A stretch of DNA of 64,000 nt from Mesorhizobium sp. M2D.F.Ca.ET.226.01.1.1 (GTDB lineage Bacteria > Pseudomonadota > Alphaproteobacteria > Rhizobiales > Rhizobiaceae), in assembly GCF_004022705.2 (NCBI RefSeq), contig NZ_RZOY02000011.1:1-64000 (forward strand). The letters are read 5' to 3'. Below the pieces are notes generated by a model, which was not told the DNA's origin, did not search any database, and worked only from the letters and a program-made list of their open reading frames with translations. Below are positions 51,306 through 59,903 of this stretch, one piece after another. The translations under genes and the position numbers were made by a program. Every line of letters starts with the position of its first letter. Within the stretch, counting starts at the first letter, position 1.

Positions 51306-51449
51306 GAGACTGTTTGGAAATTCTACTCCGGCGGCCATCTGATGGCGGTTTCTGCGCTTCCGGTGCTCACGGACCCAAATGTCCGCTGCGCTCCGGTTCT
51401 CGAAACCACCACCATATGACTCGCCGGAGCGAATTTCGAAACAGTCTCT
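51305..51449. repeat. 145-bp hairpin element starting in a stop codon (copy B)
   Basis: Ends AGAGACTGTTTGGAAATTC and GAATTTCGAAACAGTCTCT at 51305-51323 and 51431-51449. The first base is the A of the leuD TGA. Both flanks read CTGAG, a possible 5-bp target duplication. Inside, CGCTTCCGGTGCTC pairs with GAGAACCGGAGCG (one bulge), and GGAC-CCAAAT-GTCC forms the tip. Confidence 0.9.
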
Positions 51450-51520
51450 GAGCGGCACGGCTTCAAATCGATAGCCCCGCCCCCTGTCGGCTGGGCTAGT
51501 GGCTGAATGGAGGGACAGTC

Positions 51521-52432
51521 ATGACGCGCTTGTTTCTGGCCGCTTCGGCGGCAATCCTTCTCGCCACGGTCGGCGCCAATGCGCAGACCACCGCGCCGGC
51601 CACCCAGCCGGCGCCCGCCGCATCCGACCAGCCGGCCGCCGATCAAGGCAGCGACCAGGCGGCGTCGGACGACGACAAGCAGGCACCGATCCCCTTCGAG
51701 GGCGGCCAGCTCATCATCACGCAGCCGGAGCAGGACGGCGAGAAAGTGCTGTCCTATGACGGCAAGCAGCTTGCCAGCAATTACGACGTCTTCTTAGACA
51801 AGGTCGTCAAGATCGGCGACGTCAATGTGGCGCTGGTCGATGTCGGCGACGGCGGCAACCAGTGCGGACCGGCCAAGGTCATCGTCTGGAAGAAGGACGG
51901 CCAGATCCAGACCACCACCGTCGAACAGGACGAATGCGGCGCGCCGCCGGCAGCCGTCTCCGACAGCGCCATCTATTTCGTGCCCTATCTGCTGCCGGGC
52001 GAGACGCGGCCCGCACTGCAATGGTCGCCGACCGAAGGGCTGACGACCTCCGGCAACCTGACCTACACGCCCGAACCCGGTACCGACTGGAAGGATGTCG
52101 ACCCCTCGAAATTCGACAACATCATCGACGCTTTCCACAACGCGGCCGTCTACAAGGCCGGCCAGGCGCTGCTGGGCGACAATATGCCCGACATGGCGAC
52201 CAGCCTTTTGGTTGGCGGCGGCACCGAAAAGACGGCGTCGGGCGCTTTCTACGCCACCGGCTGCGTGCCGCATGACTGTGGCGGCAATGACGGCTTCATG
52301 GCCGTCGACCCGGTCAAGCACAAGGCCTATTTTGCCCGCCGCGGCGACAATGGCGAGCCGCAGGCCTGGCCACCGGTGAAGGACTGGCCGGCGGATATCA
52401 AGAAGGCCTATGACGACGCGCAGGGGAACTAG
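51521..52432 (+). CDS. Exported hypothetical protein
   Basis: A 303-residue protein with signal peptide MTRLFLAASAAILLATVGANA. A Pro/Ala/Asp-rich linker of about 30 residues follows (TTAPATQPAPAAS...), then a globular part: VVKIGDVNVALVDVGDGGNQCGPAKVIVWKK. It has four cysteines (GNQCGP, DECGAP, TGCVPHDC) that could form two disulfides. I do not recognise the family. The gene stands alone. Confidence 0.8.
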   Translation: MTRLFLAASAAILLATVGANAQTTAPATQPAPAASDQPAADQGSDQAASDDDKQAPIPFEGGQLIITQPEQDGEKVLSYDGKQLASNYDVFLDKVVKIGDVNVALVDVGDGGNQCGPAKVIVWKKDGQIQTTTVEQDECGAPPAAVSDSAIYFVPYLLPGETRPALQWSPTEGLTTSGNLTYTPEPGTDWKDVDPSKFDNIIDAFHNAAVYKAGQALLGDNMPDMATSLLVGGGTEKTASGAFYATGCVPHDCGGNDGFMAVDPVKHKAYFARRGDNGEPQAWPPVKDWPADIKKAYDDAQGN

Positions 52433-52459
52433 GGATTCGGCACGGTGACGGCCCTCTCC

Positions 52460-52641
52460 CTTCGTCATCCACGGGCGGAGCGACGCGCAGCGGAGCGAAG
52501 ACCCGAGGATCCATTCCGTGACCGCTGCCGTAGAGTGCGAGGGTCCAGAATTCTGCACGGTTGGCGGCGCTTCGGCGTAGCGGCATGGATTCCAGGGTCT
52601 GCGCGCGTCGCTTCGCTCCTTGCTCCGCCCAGGAATGACGA
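52460..52641. repeat. Long palindromic intergenic repeat
   Basis: CTTCGTCATCCACGGGCGG at 52460 is inverted near the other end (GCTCCGCCCAGGAATGACG, ending about 52641). Inside, GACCCGAGGATCCATTCCG and GCATGGATTCCAGGGTCTG give a second stem. A short two-arm version of the same element is at 56071-56136. The gap 52433-52771 holds nothing else. Confidence 0.75.
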
Positions 52642-52771
52642 TGGGAGGGGCGGCTATCGCTAATCTCCGAGGCTGGCGCTCGCCTCGTGACCATGCTCCG
52701 CATTGCTTGGCCCACGACCAGCCGAGCCTCTTTTGCTAAACGCAGGCCTGCAAACCAACGGCGAGGCTCCC

Positions 52772-53155
52772 ATGCGCAAGCTCATCTCCACAGGCTCTCC
52801 CTTCGAAAAGACCGCCGGCTATTCGCGCGCGGTGGTGCAAGGCGACTGGTGCTTCGTCTCCGGCACGACCGGTTACGACTATGCCAGCATGACCATGCCT
52901 GACACGGTCGAGGCGCAGACGCGCAATTGCCTGGCCACAATCGCGAAAGCCTTGGCCGATGGCGGCTTCGACATGGCCGATGTGGTGCGGGCGCATTACT
53001 ACATCACCGACCAGGCCTATGTTGACGTGGTCTTTCCTATCCTCGGCGAGGCGTTCGGCGACATCCGGCCGGCGGCGACGATGATCGTGTGCCAGTTCAA
53101 CAAGCCGGAGATGAAGATCGAGATCGAGGTGACGGCGCTGAGGCGCACGGCCTGA
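52772..53155 (+). CDS. RidA/YjgF-family protein
   Basis: A 127-residue RidA-like protein: YSRAVVQGDWCFVSGTTGYD, then EAQTRNCLATIAKALADGGF and VRAHYYITD, with C-terminal FNKPEMKIEIEVTALR. The family hydrolyses reactive enamine/imine intermediates. The arginine of RidA (R105 in E. coli) is not clearly in place (C-Q-F-N-K-P-E), so it may be of a related subgroup. Start ATG 52772. Confidence 0.88.
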   Translation: MRKLISTGSPFEKTAGYSRAVVQGDWCFVSGTTGYDYASMTMPDTVEAQTRNCLATIAKALADGGFDMADVVRAHYYITDQAYVDVVFPILGEAFGDIRPAATMIVCQFNKPEMKIEIEVTALRRTA

Positions 53156-53201
53156 TGCCTGTCGCCGAAAGCGGTTGGCCATGGCAAGCAAGGATCGGTC
53201 C

Positions 53202-53556
53202 ATGGTGAAGGTCAGGCGCATTGTCGCCAACATCGAAACGCCGGACGCCGCTGCCGCAAAGCGCTTCTACCAGGAGGTGCTTGGCCCTCGGTATCCTCAT
53301 GGATCAGGGCTGGATTGCCACTTACGGCTCCGATGAAAGCATGCAAGTGCAGGTCAGCTTCATGGCGCAGGGCGGCTCCGGCACGCCGGTGCCGGACCTT
53401 TCGATCGAGGTCGACGATGTCGACGCGGCGCTCGACACCATGAAGGCCGCCGGCTTCGCCATCCAATACGGCCCCGCCGACGAGCCCTGGGGCGTGCGTC
53501 GCTTCTATGTGCGCGATCCGTTCGGCAGGCTGGTGAATATTTTGGCGCATCGGTAG
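53202..53556 (+). pseudogene. VOC (glyoxalase/bleomycin) family gene with +1 frameshift
   Basis: ATG 53202 gives MVKVRRIVANIETPDAAAAKRFYQEVLG, the first strand and helix of a VOC protein. The frame then runs out of register near 53283 (GGCCCTCGG). Dropping one C there joins it to LGILMDQGWIATYG... and the conserved end VRRFYVRDPFGRLVNILAHR. So the gene is intact but for a single-base insertion, either a true frameshift or a sequencing error. Confidence 0.8.
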
Positions 53557-53594
53557 GTGTGCTGCCGCCTTTCTTTGAGAGGCCGGCGGGGCAG

Positions 53595-53628
53595 CACCCC
53601 CCTCTGTCCTGCCGGACAGAGGGGGGTG
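53595..53628. repeat. 15-bp perfect hairpin repeat
   Basis: CACCCCCCTCTGTCC at 53595-53609 and its exact complement at 53614-53628 around TGCC. It belongs to the CCCCCTCTG...CAGAGGGGG family seen at 26158-26306. It follows the frameshifted VOC gene and precedes leuB. Confidence 0.8.
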
Positions 53629-53719
53629 TGAAGGATCTCGGCGCTCATCCTCTTGCGCCGCAACCGCTTGGCGTTTAGCAAGGCCGCGGTTTCTCCAGAT
53701 ACTATTGGGACGGTTCTCC

Positions 53720-54823
53720 ATGGCTTCGAAAAATCTCTTCCTGCTCGCCGGCGACGGCATCGGCCCCGAGGCGATGGCCGAGGTGAAGAAGCTGATCAAG
53801 GCCATGAACGACAAGCTCGGCAGCGGCTTTGCCACTGACGAAGGGCTGGTCGGCGGCTGCGCCTATGACGCGCATGGCGCGGCGATCTCCGACGCCGACA
53901 TGGCAAAGGCGATGGCGGCGGATGCCGTTTTGTTCGGCGCCGTCGGTGGGCCGAAATGGGACAAGGTGCCTTACGAGGTGCGCCCCGAGGCCGGGCTTTT
54001 GCGATTGCGCAAGGACATGGAGCTGTTCGCCAATCTGCGTCCGGCGATCTGCTATCCGGCGCTGGCCGCGTCCTCCTCGCTCAAGCAGGAGGTGGTCGAG
54101 GGACTCGACATCTTGATCGTGCGCGAGCTCACCGGCGGCGTCTATTTCGGCGAGCCGAAGCAAATCATCGACCTCGGCAACGGCCAGAAGCGCGGCATCG
54201 ACACCCAGGTCTATGACACTTTCGAGATCGAGCGCATCTCGGGTGTCGCCTTCGAGCTGGCGCGCACGCGCCGCAACCATGTGACCTCGATGGAAAAGCG
54301 CAACGTCATGAAGTCCGGTGTGCTGTGGAACGAGGTCGTCTCCCAGACGCACCAGGCGAAGTATGCCGACGTCAAGCTCGACCACATGCTGGCCGATGCC
54401 GGCGGCATGCAGCTGGTGCGCTGGCCGAAGCAGTTCGATGTCATCGTCACCGACAATCTGTTCGGCGACATGCTCTCCGACATCGCCGCCATGCTCACGG
54501 GCTCGATCGGCATGCTGCCTTCGGCCTCACTCGGCGCGCCGGATGCCAAGACCAAGAAGCGCAAGGCGCTCTACGAGCCGGTGCACGGTTCGGCGCCCGA
54601 CATTGCCGGCAAGGGCATCGCCAACCCGATCGCCATGACCGCCTCTTTCGCCATGTGCCTGCGCTATTCCTTCGGCATGGTCGCCGAGGCCGACAAGCTC
54701 GAAGCGGCGATCGCCGCCGTGCTCGACGACGGCCTGCGCACCAAGGACATTTTGTCGGACGGCATGAAGGAAGTCGGCACCGTCGAGATGGGCGATGCCA
54801 TCATCGCGAAATTCCTCGGCTGA
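53720..54823 (+). CDS. leuB: 3-isopropylmalate dehydrogenase
   Basis: A 367-residue enzyme oxidising 3-isopropylmalate with NAD+ in leucine synthesis. LLAGDGIGPEAMAEVKK begins it; RELTGGVYFGEPK, then VTDNLFGDMLSDIAAMLTGSIGMLPSASLG and PVHGSAPDIAGKGIANP are the metal- and NAD-binding blocks. The start is ATG 53720. Upstream is a hairpin repeat and the frameshifted VOC gene. Confidence 0.98.
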   Translation: MASKNLFLLAGDGIGPEAMAEVKKLIKAMNDKLGSGFATDEGLVGGCAYDAHGAAISDADMAKAMAADAVLFGAVGGPKWDKVPYEVRPEAGLLRLRKDMELFANLRPAICYPALAASSSLKQEVVEGLDILIVRELTGGVYFGEPKQIIDLGNGQKRGIDTQVYDTFEIERISGVAFELARTRRNHVTSMEKRNVMKSGVLWNEVVSQTHQAKYADVKLDHMLADAGGMQLVRWPKQFDVIVTDNLFGDMLSDIAAMLTGSIGMLPSASLGAPDAKTKKRKALYEPVHGSAPDIAGKGIANPIAMTASFAMCLRYSFGMVAEADKLEAAIAAVLDDGLRTKDILSDGMKEVGTVEMGDAIIAKFLG

Positions 54824-55313
54824 TCCATTGGCGCTCGAGGTCCGCTGGGCGACGGTGGACGATGCGGAAGCGCTCGCCGCCATGTTCTGCGCGATGGCGG
54901 TGCACTACCGGCAGGCGCCGCTCGATCGCAGCCGCGCGGCGGCCACAGCTCGGCAATGGCTCGGCGACGAGAGCCCGGCCTATCCGCATTTCGCCTTGGC
55001 CTTCGTGCAAGGCGAGGCGGCCGGCCTCGCTTCGGTGGCAATCGCCCACCCAGGCATCGATCTGGAAAGGCTGATGTTCCTGAAGGATCTGTACGTGTTG
55101 GACAGTGCCCGTAACAAGGGCGTCGGCCGCGCGCTGGTCGGCTTTCTCGCCGGCTACTGTTGCGACAAGGGCATCGGCCGCATCGATCTCACGACCGAAG
55201 ACTGGAACGAGGGCGCACTGCGCTTCTACAACCGGCTCGGCGCGGAACGCCACGGCCAGAAGATCTTTCTCCGGCTGTCGGGCGAGGCGCTGAGGGGGGC
55301 CACTAAAACCTGA
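54795..55313 (+). CDS. GNAT-family N-acetyltransferase
   Basis: A 172-residue acetyltransferase: VRWATVDDAEALAAMFCAMAVHYR, acetyl-CoA loop LYVLDSARNKGVGRALVGFLAGY, then TEDWNEGALRFYNRLGAER. It overlaps the leuB end by 29 bases; a TTG at 54828 is an alternative start. Its own 3' end overlaps the convergent DUF805 gene by 11 bases. The substrate is unknown. Confidence 0.88.
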   Translation: MPSSRNSSADPLALEVRWATVDDAEALAAMFCAMAVHYRQAPLDRSRAAATARQWLGDESPAYPHFALAFVQGEAAGLASVAIAHPGIDLERLMFLKDLYVLDSARNKGVGRALVGFLAGYCCDKGIGRIDLTTEDWNEGALRFYNRLGAERHGQKIFLRLSGEALRGATKT

Positions 55314-55980
55314 CGCCCGCCGGCACCGGCCCGTATTTGTTGTCGCCGACCTGGCTCGGGATCAGGCCGAACACCACGATGGCAAGCAGGCCGACATAGG
55401 GCAGGAAGCACAGGATCGCCAGCCAGCCGGTCAGGCCGACATCGTGCAGCCGGCGCACCAGCAGCGAAATCCATGGCAGGATGGTGAGAACGGCATAGAG
55501 CCCGACAAGGCTCAACGTGACGATCGGCAGCCCGCTGCCGCCTTCAAAATCGTCGGTCGACAGATCGAAGGAGACCCCGATCGCGACGAGGACGGCCAGG
55601 CCGATCGGCCAGAACAGGCAAAAGCTCCAGAACTCCTTGCGCCGCGCGCGCCCGGTGACGTTCAGATAATTCGCCGTCAGGCCGCGCCAGAAATAGCTCC
55701 AGAGACCGGTGGATTCGGCGCCATTTTCGGCGTTGCGACCGAAATGCGCCGGCGACCTGCCCTTTGCGGCCACCTCGTCCGCCGGACCGGCGGCGCCAGC
55801 CCGAACCGAAAAGATACTGGCGGCCCGCTCGCCGTTTGGCTGGAATTCGACCTCGGCGCCTCTCGCCAGCGCCATGTCGCGGCGCAGGTCCTCGCGCGCG
55901 AAAGTGTAGCGGTTGCCGTCGGCGCCGGCGATGAAGCCGAAACCCTGCTCCTCGTCATAGTGAAGAACTTCGCCGCGCAT
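55303..55980 (-). CDS. Cold-shock-domain plus DUF805 membrane fusion
   Basis: A 225-residue protein. Residues 1-60 form a cold-shock/S1-like beta barrel (RGEVLHYDEEQGFGFIAGADGNRYTFARED). After a linker of about 30 residues, 95-225 form a DUF805 membrane domain with four segments and NVTGRARRKEFWSF, LPWISLLVRRLHDVGLTGW. The fused barrel could bind nucleic acid at the membrane, but it lacks the usual RNP aromatic set in part. Function unknown. Confidence 0.82.
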   Translation of the reverse strand: MRGEVLHYDEEQGFGFIAGADGNRYTFAREDLRRDMALARGAEVEFQPNGERAASIFSVRAGAAGPADEVAAKGRSPAHFGRNAENGAESTGLWSYFWRGLTANYLNVTGRARRKEFWSFCLFWPIGLAVLVAIGVSFDLSTDDFEGGSGLPIVTLSLVGLYAVLTILPWISLLVRRLHDVGLTGWLAILCFLPYVGLLAIVVFGLIPSQVGDNKYGPVPAGVRF

Positions 55981-56070
55981 GTCGTGTCCCCGCGTCGCGT
56001 GGGTCCAGACTGTTGAAAGTCGCGGCCATTCGCAAGGGGCGTGCGATGAAGCGCACCGCAGCCACCACGC

Positions 56071-56136
56071 CTTCGTCATCCACGGGCGGAGCAAGGCGCG
56101 TCGGCTTCGCTCCCGCTCCGCCCGTGGATGACGAAG
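56071..56136. repeat. 22-bp perfect inverted repeat
   Basis: CTTCGTCATCCACGGGCGGA at 56071 (22 bases with GC) is exactly inverted at 56115-56136 around a 22-base loop. Its arm is shared with 52460-52641. It lies between the DUF805 gene and the helicase gene end. Confidence 0.85.
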
Positions 56137-56217
56137 TTCGGACGCTTCGGGCTAGCATCCGGCGTTGGCGACTTAGCGTCGAGCATTCGTCGTGGTTCGG
56201 CTTCCAACCTGGCGACT

Positions 56218-58110
56218 CTAAGCCGGCCGCTTCTTCTGCTTCTTGCGCTTTGCCGGCTGGTCGGATTTCGGCTCGTTGAACTTGGGCTTGTCGAATTTCG
56301 CCCTGCCGGGCTTCTTCGCCCAGAGTTTCGAATCCGGCGCCCCTGCGTGCTGACGCTCGCCCGACGCTCGTTTCTCGAATCCGCGGGCGTCCTGATCGAA
56401 AGCGCGCTTGCCGCGATGCGGCTTTTTCTCCGGCTTGGGCGGCTGGTAGCCGGCGCGGGACAGGTCCGGCGTGCCGTCGATGCGCCTTACCGCGATGCTG
56501 CCCTGCAGCTTGCTGTCGGGGCCGACCGCGGCGACGAACCTGTCGGCCCAGTCGGCGGCGATCTGCACGAAGGTCTCTTCCGGCTGCATTTTGATGGCGC
56601 CGATCTCGCGCTTGGACATGCCCGCGGTGCGGCACAGCATCGGGATCAGCCAGCGCGGCTCGGCGTTCTGGCGGCGGCCGACCGAAAGCGAGAACCAGAC
56701 GCTGTAGCCGAAATCGTCACGGCGGCCCGATGTTTCTTCCTTGCGACCAAGTGTTTCCTCCCGGCGCGCGAATTTCTCCTTCGACGGCGCAAAAGGCACG
56801 ACGTCGATCAGGTCTTCGGGCGCCGACCGGCTGCCGCGGCAAAGCCGCACGAAAGCGGCGGCCACCAGTTCGGCGCCGTGCCGCTCGAGAAGTGCGGCGG
56901 CGAAGTCGCGTTCCTCGTCCTTGACCGGCTCGCCGAAGGATGGGTCCGCCAGGATGCGCTCGTCGTCGCGCCGCAGCACCTCGTCGGCCGAGGGTGGGCT
57001 CGCCCAGGTCGCGGTCAGGCCGGCATTGGCAAGCAGCCGCTCGGTGCGCCGGCGGGCATTGCCCGGCACGATCAGGGCGCTGACGCCTTTGCGTCCGGCG
57101 CGGCCGGTGCGGCCGCTGCGATGCAGCAGCGTTTCCGGGTTGCTCGGCAGGTCGGCGTGGATGACCAGCTCGAGGTTCGGCAGGTCGATGCCGCGCGCGG
57201 CGACATCCGTTGCGATGCAGACCCTCGCGCGGCCGTCGCGCATCGCCTGCAGCGCGTGGCTGCGCTCGTTCTGGCTGAGCTCGCCGGACAGCGCCACGAC
57301 GGAGAAATTGCGGTTGTTGAAGCGCGCGGTGAGATGGTTGACGGCGGCGCGGGTGTTGCAGAACACCATCGCGTTGGTGGCCTCGTAATAGCGCAACACA
57401 TTGATGATGGCGTTCTCGCGATCGGCCGGCGCGACGGAAAGCGCGCGGTATTCGATGTCGAGATGCTGCTTCTCCTCGCCGCCGGCCGAGATGCGCACCG
57501 CATCGCGCTGGTAGCTTTTGGCCAGCGTGGCGATGGAGCGCGGCACGGTGGCGGAAAACATCAGCGTGCGGCGCTCGGCGGGGGCGGCGTCGAGGATGAA
57601 TTCGAGGTCCTCGCGAAAACCGAGGTCGAGCATCTCGTCGGCTTCGTCGAGCACCACGGCCTTCAGCGCCGACATGTCGAGCGCGCCGCGGGTGATGTGG
57701 TCGCGCAGCCGGCCCGGCGTGCCGACGACGATGTGGGCGCCCCGCTCCAACGCGCGCCGCTCGGTGCGCATGTCCATGCCGCCGACGCAGGAAGCGATCT
57801 GGGCGCCGGTCAGCTCGTAGAGCCATTCCAGCTCGCGCCGCACCTGCAGCGCCAGTTCGCGCGTCGGCGCCACGACCAAGCCCAGCGGCGCGCCGGCATC
57901 GGCAAAGCGGTCGGCACCGCCGAGAAGCGTCGGCGCGACGGCAAGGCCGAAGGCGACGGTCTTGCCGGACCCGGTCTGGGCCGACACCAGCGCGTCAGCC
58001 TCGCCGAGTTCAGGCCCCAGCACCGCCTTCTGCACCGGCGTCAGCGCTGAATAACCGCGCTTTTCCAGCGCCTCTGCCAGCGCAGGAACAATCGTTTCGA
58101 AACTGGACAT
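56218..58110 (-). CDS. DEAD-box RNA helicase (DbpA/CsdA type)
   Basis: A 630-residue helicase. Motifs: Q motif near 25, AQTGSGKT, PTRELA, GTPGRLRDH, VLDEADEMLD, SATVP, ATDVAARGID and HRSGRTGRAGRKG. Residues 470-545 form a DbpA-type RNA-binding domain (VWFSLSVGRRQNAEPRWLIPML). A long basic tail ends KRKKQKKRPA. I start at MSSFETIVPALA, base 58110; the frame is open far upstream over the asd gene, but that part is not helicase-like. Role: rRNA or mRNA remodelling. Confidence 0.94.
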   Translation of the reverse strand: MSSFETIVPALAEALEKRGYSALTPVQKAVLGPELGEADALVSAQTGSGKTVAFGLAVAPTLLGGADRFADAGAPLGLVVAPTRELALQVRRELEWLYELTGAQIASCVGGMDMRTERRALERGAHIVVGTPGRLRDHITRGALDMSALKAVVLDEADEMLDLGFREDLEFILDAAPAERRTLMFSATVPRSIATLAKSYQRDAVRISAGGEEKQHLDIEYRALSVAPADRENAIINVLRYYEATNAMVFCNTRAAVNHLTARFNNRNFSVVALSGELSQNERSHALQAMRDGRARVCIATDVAARGIDLPNLELVIHADLPSNPETLLHRSGRTGRAGRKGVSALIVPGNARRRTERLLANAGLTATWASPPSADEVLRRDDERILADPSFGEPVKDEERDFAAALLERHGAELVAAAFVRLCRGSRSAPEDLIDVVPFAPSKEKFARREETLGRKEETSGRRDDFGYSVWFSLSVGRRQNAEPRWLIPMLCRTAGMSKREIGAIKMQPEETFVQIAADWADRFVAAVGPDSKLQGSIAVRRIDGTPDLSRAGYQPPKPEKKPHRGKRAFDQDARGFEKRASGERQHAGAPDSKLWAKKPGRAKFDKPKFNEPKSDQPAKRKKQKKRPA

Positions 58111-58241
58111 TTTCTTCTTTCGGAATTCGGAGTTCAGTGCTCGTCGCGGAGCACGAGGCCGGCACTGCGCCAGCGAAAAGGTATTTGCGGCGTTCCTACT
58201 TCCTGCAGTCGCCATTGTACAGGGCAAGCGGCACCGCCTTT

Positions 58242-58388
58242 CCCTTCTCCCCTTGCGGGAGAAGGTGGATCGGCGCGCAGCGCCGAGACGGATGAGGGGT
58301 GTTCCAGCGGAGTGAGACGCTGCTTTCCCTGGAGCACCCCTCATCCGACCTAGCTTCGCTCGGCCACCTTCCCCCCAAAGGGAAGGGG
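58242..58388. repeat. Palindromic repeat, sister of 5281-5427
   Basis: Starts CCCTTCTCCCCTTGCGGGAG and ends in CTTCCCCCCAAAGGGAAGGG. Its centre (GGATGAGGGGTGTTCCAGCG, then CTGGAGCACCCCTCATCC) matches that of 5281-5427 almost base for base. The gap 58111-58701 holds this, the hairpins at 58618-58665, and no gene I can support. Confidence 0.8.
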
Positions 58389-58617
58389 AGAGCAGCGCCT
58401 GCCGCCAATTGACTCTTTTGCCAAACCGCGTAAAAGCCCGCTTCGAACGGGATTGTTTTTCGATGCGCGGCCTTTTGATGGCTCTTCTTGCATTCGATGC
58501 CCCCAGCCGCAATGCGAAGCATTGGGCCGGGCGCTTCGGCGCGTCGCCTCGTTCCAGCAAAACTACGGCCAAAACCACCACCAAAACGGTGTGATTCCCT
58601 TGGCCTAACCACCCTCT

Positions 58618-58665
58618 CCCGGGTCCGGCCCGGGGGACGAAACCCGCATGAGGCCAGCGGGTTTT
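58618..58665 (+). promoter_or_regulatory. Leader hairpin pair before asd, possible attenuator
   Basis: CCCGGG at 58618-58623 pairs with CCCGGG at 58629-58634. Then AAACCCGC at 58640-58647 pairs with GCGGGTTT at 58657-58664, followed by a short T run. A terminator-like stem 37 bases before the asd ATG could attenuate transcription. It could also simply end transcripts from upstream. I know no named riboswitch with this form. Confidence 0.45.
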
Positions 58666-58701
58666 CTCCAACAACCAAGCGGAGAGGGACAGGAGATATC
58701 G

Positions 58702-59736
58702 ATGAGTTTCAAGGTTGCGGTAGTCGGCGCCACGGGCAATGTGGGCCGCGAAATGCTCAACATTCTGGACGAGCGCGGCTTCCCGGTGAGCGAGGTGGTG
58801 GCGCTGGCCTCGCGGCGCAGCCAGGGCACCGAAGTGTCCTTCGGCGACCGCACGCTGAAGGTCAAGGCGCTCGACACTTACGACTTTTCCGACACCGATC
58901 TCTGCGTCATGTCGGCCGGCGGCAACGTCTCCAAGGAATGGTCGCCCAAGATCGGCAAGCAGGGCTGCGTCGTCATCGATAATTCGTCGGCCTTTCGCTA
59001 CGACCCGGACGTGCCGTTGATCGTGCCGGAAGTGAACCCGGACGCGATCTCGCTGTTCTCGCGCAAGAACATCATCGCCAACCCGAACTGCTCGACGGCG
59101 CAGCTGGTCGTGGCGCTGAAGCCGCTGCATGACGTCGCCACCATCAAGCGCGTCGTCGTCGCCACCTATCAGTCGGTGTCGGGCGCCGGCAAGGAAGGCA
59201 TGGATGAGCTGTTCACCCAGACCCGCGCGGTGTTCGTCGCCGATCAGGTCGACGTCAAGAAGTTTACCAAGCGCATTGCCTTCAACGTCATCCCGCATAT
59301 CGACGTCTTCCTCGACGACGGCTTCACCAAGGAAGAGTGGAAGATGGTCGCCGAGACCAAGAAGATGCTCGATCCCAAGATCAGGCTCACGGCAACCTGC
59401 GTGCGCGTGCCAGTGTTCATCGGCCATTCGGAAGCGGTCAACATCGAGTTCGAGAAGCCGATCACGGCGGAGGAGGCGCGCGAGATCCTGCGCGAGGCGC
59501 CGGGCTGCCAGGTGCTCGATAAGCGCGAGAATGGCGGCTACATCACGCCGCTGGAATCGGCCGGCGAGGACGCCACCTTCATCTCGCGCATCCGCGAGGA
59601 TTCGACTGTCGACAACGGCCTGTCGATGTGGGTCGTCTCCGACAATCTGCGCAAGGGCGCGGCGCTCAACGCCGTGCAGATCGCGGAATTGCTGGTCGAG
59701 CGCGGCCTGATCCAGCCGAAGAAGAAGGCGGCTTAA
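58702..59736 (+). CDS. asd: Aspartate-semialdehyde dehydrogenase
   Basis: A 344-residue enzyme making L-aspartate semialdehyde for lysine, threonine, methionine and cell wall. FKVAVVGATGNVGREMLNIL is the NADP Rossmann, NPNCSTAQLVVALKPLH contains the catalytic Cys, and VPVFIGHSEAVNIEFE the substrate His. The start ATG 58702 follows ACAGGAGA. Upstream is the hairpin leader. Confidence 0.98.
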   Translation: MSFKVAVVGATGNVGREMLNILDERGFPVSEVVALASRRSQGTEVSFGDRTLKVKALDTYDFSDTDLCVMSAGGNVSKEWSPKIGKQGCVVIDNSSAFRYDPDVPLIVPEVNPDAISLFSRKNIIANPNCSTAQLVVALKPLHDVATIKRVVVATYQSVSGAGKEGMDELFTQTRAVFVADQVDVKKFTKRIAFNVIPHIDVFLDDGFTKEEWKMVAETKKMLDPKIRLTATCVRVPVFIGHSEAVNIEFEKPITAEEAREILREAPGCQVLDKRENGGYITPLESAGEDATFISRIREDSTVDNGLSMWVVSDNLRKGAALNAVQIAELLVERGLIQPKKKAA

Positions 59737-59840
59737 TCTCGCTCACGGGCCGTATCGCCGCTGCCGCGGCGGGCCCTCCGCGGGGGCGCCGGACGACCGG
59801 CGGCCCGCAGTCGCGGGCTCGGCCTCCGGCCGGGGTGCTT

Positions 59841-59895
59841 CTTCCTTCTCCCGTTCAACGGGTAGAAGGTGCCCAAAGGGCGGATGAGGGGCAGC
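59841..59895. repeat. Partial palindromic repeat
   Basis: TTCCTTCTCCCGTTCAACGG and GGGTAGAAGGTGCCCAAAGG, then CGGATGAGGGGCAGCGCC: a half copy of the 5281-5427 family. It sits between asd and the GNAT gene and ends just before the GNAT ATG at 59904. Confidence 0.6.
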
Positions 59896-59903
59896 GCCAG
59901 TCT

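Noticed and set aside
56128..58050. 640-residue + strand frame over the helicase
   Set aside because: Shadow of the helicase gene with no recognisable domain.
26158..58388. CRISPR array from recurring palindromic units
   Set aside because: Units are dispersed, not tandem, differ in length, and no cas gene is present.
58196..58678. Minus strand frame in the gap before asd
   Set aside because: Built mostly from repeat sequence; no start signal or conserved part.
58111..59427. Upstream extension of the helicase frame across asd
   Set aside because: It would overlap asd and the repeat; the helicase fold begins at 58110.
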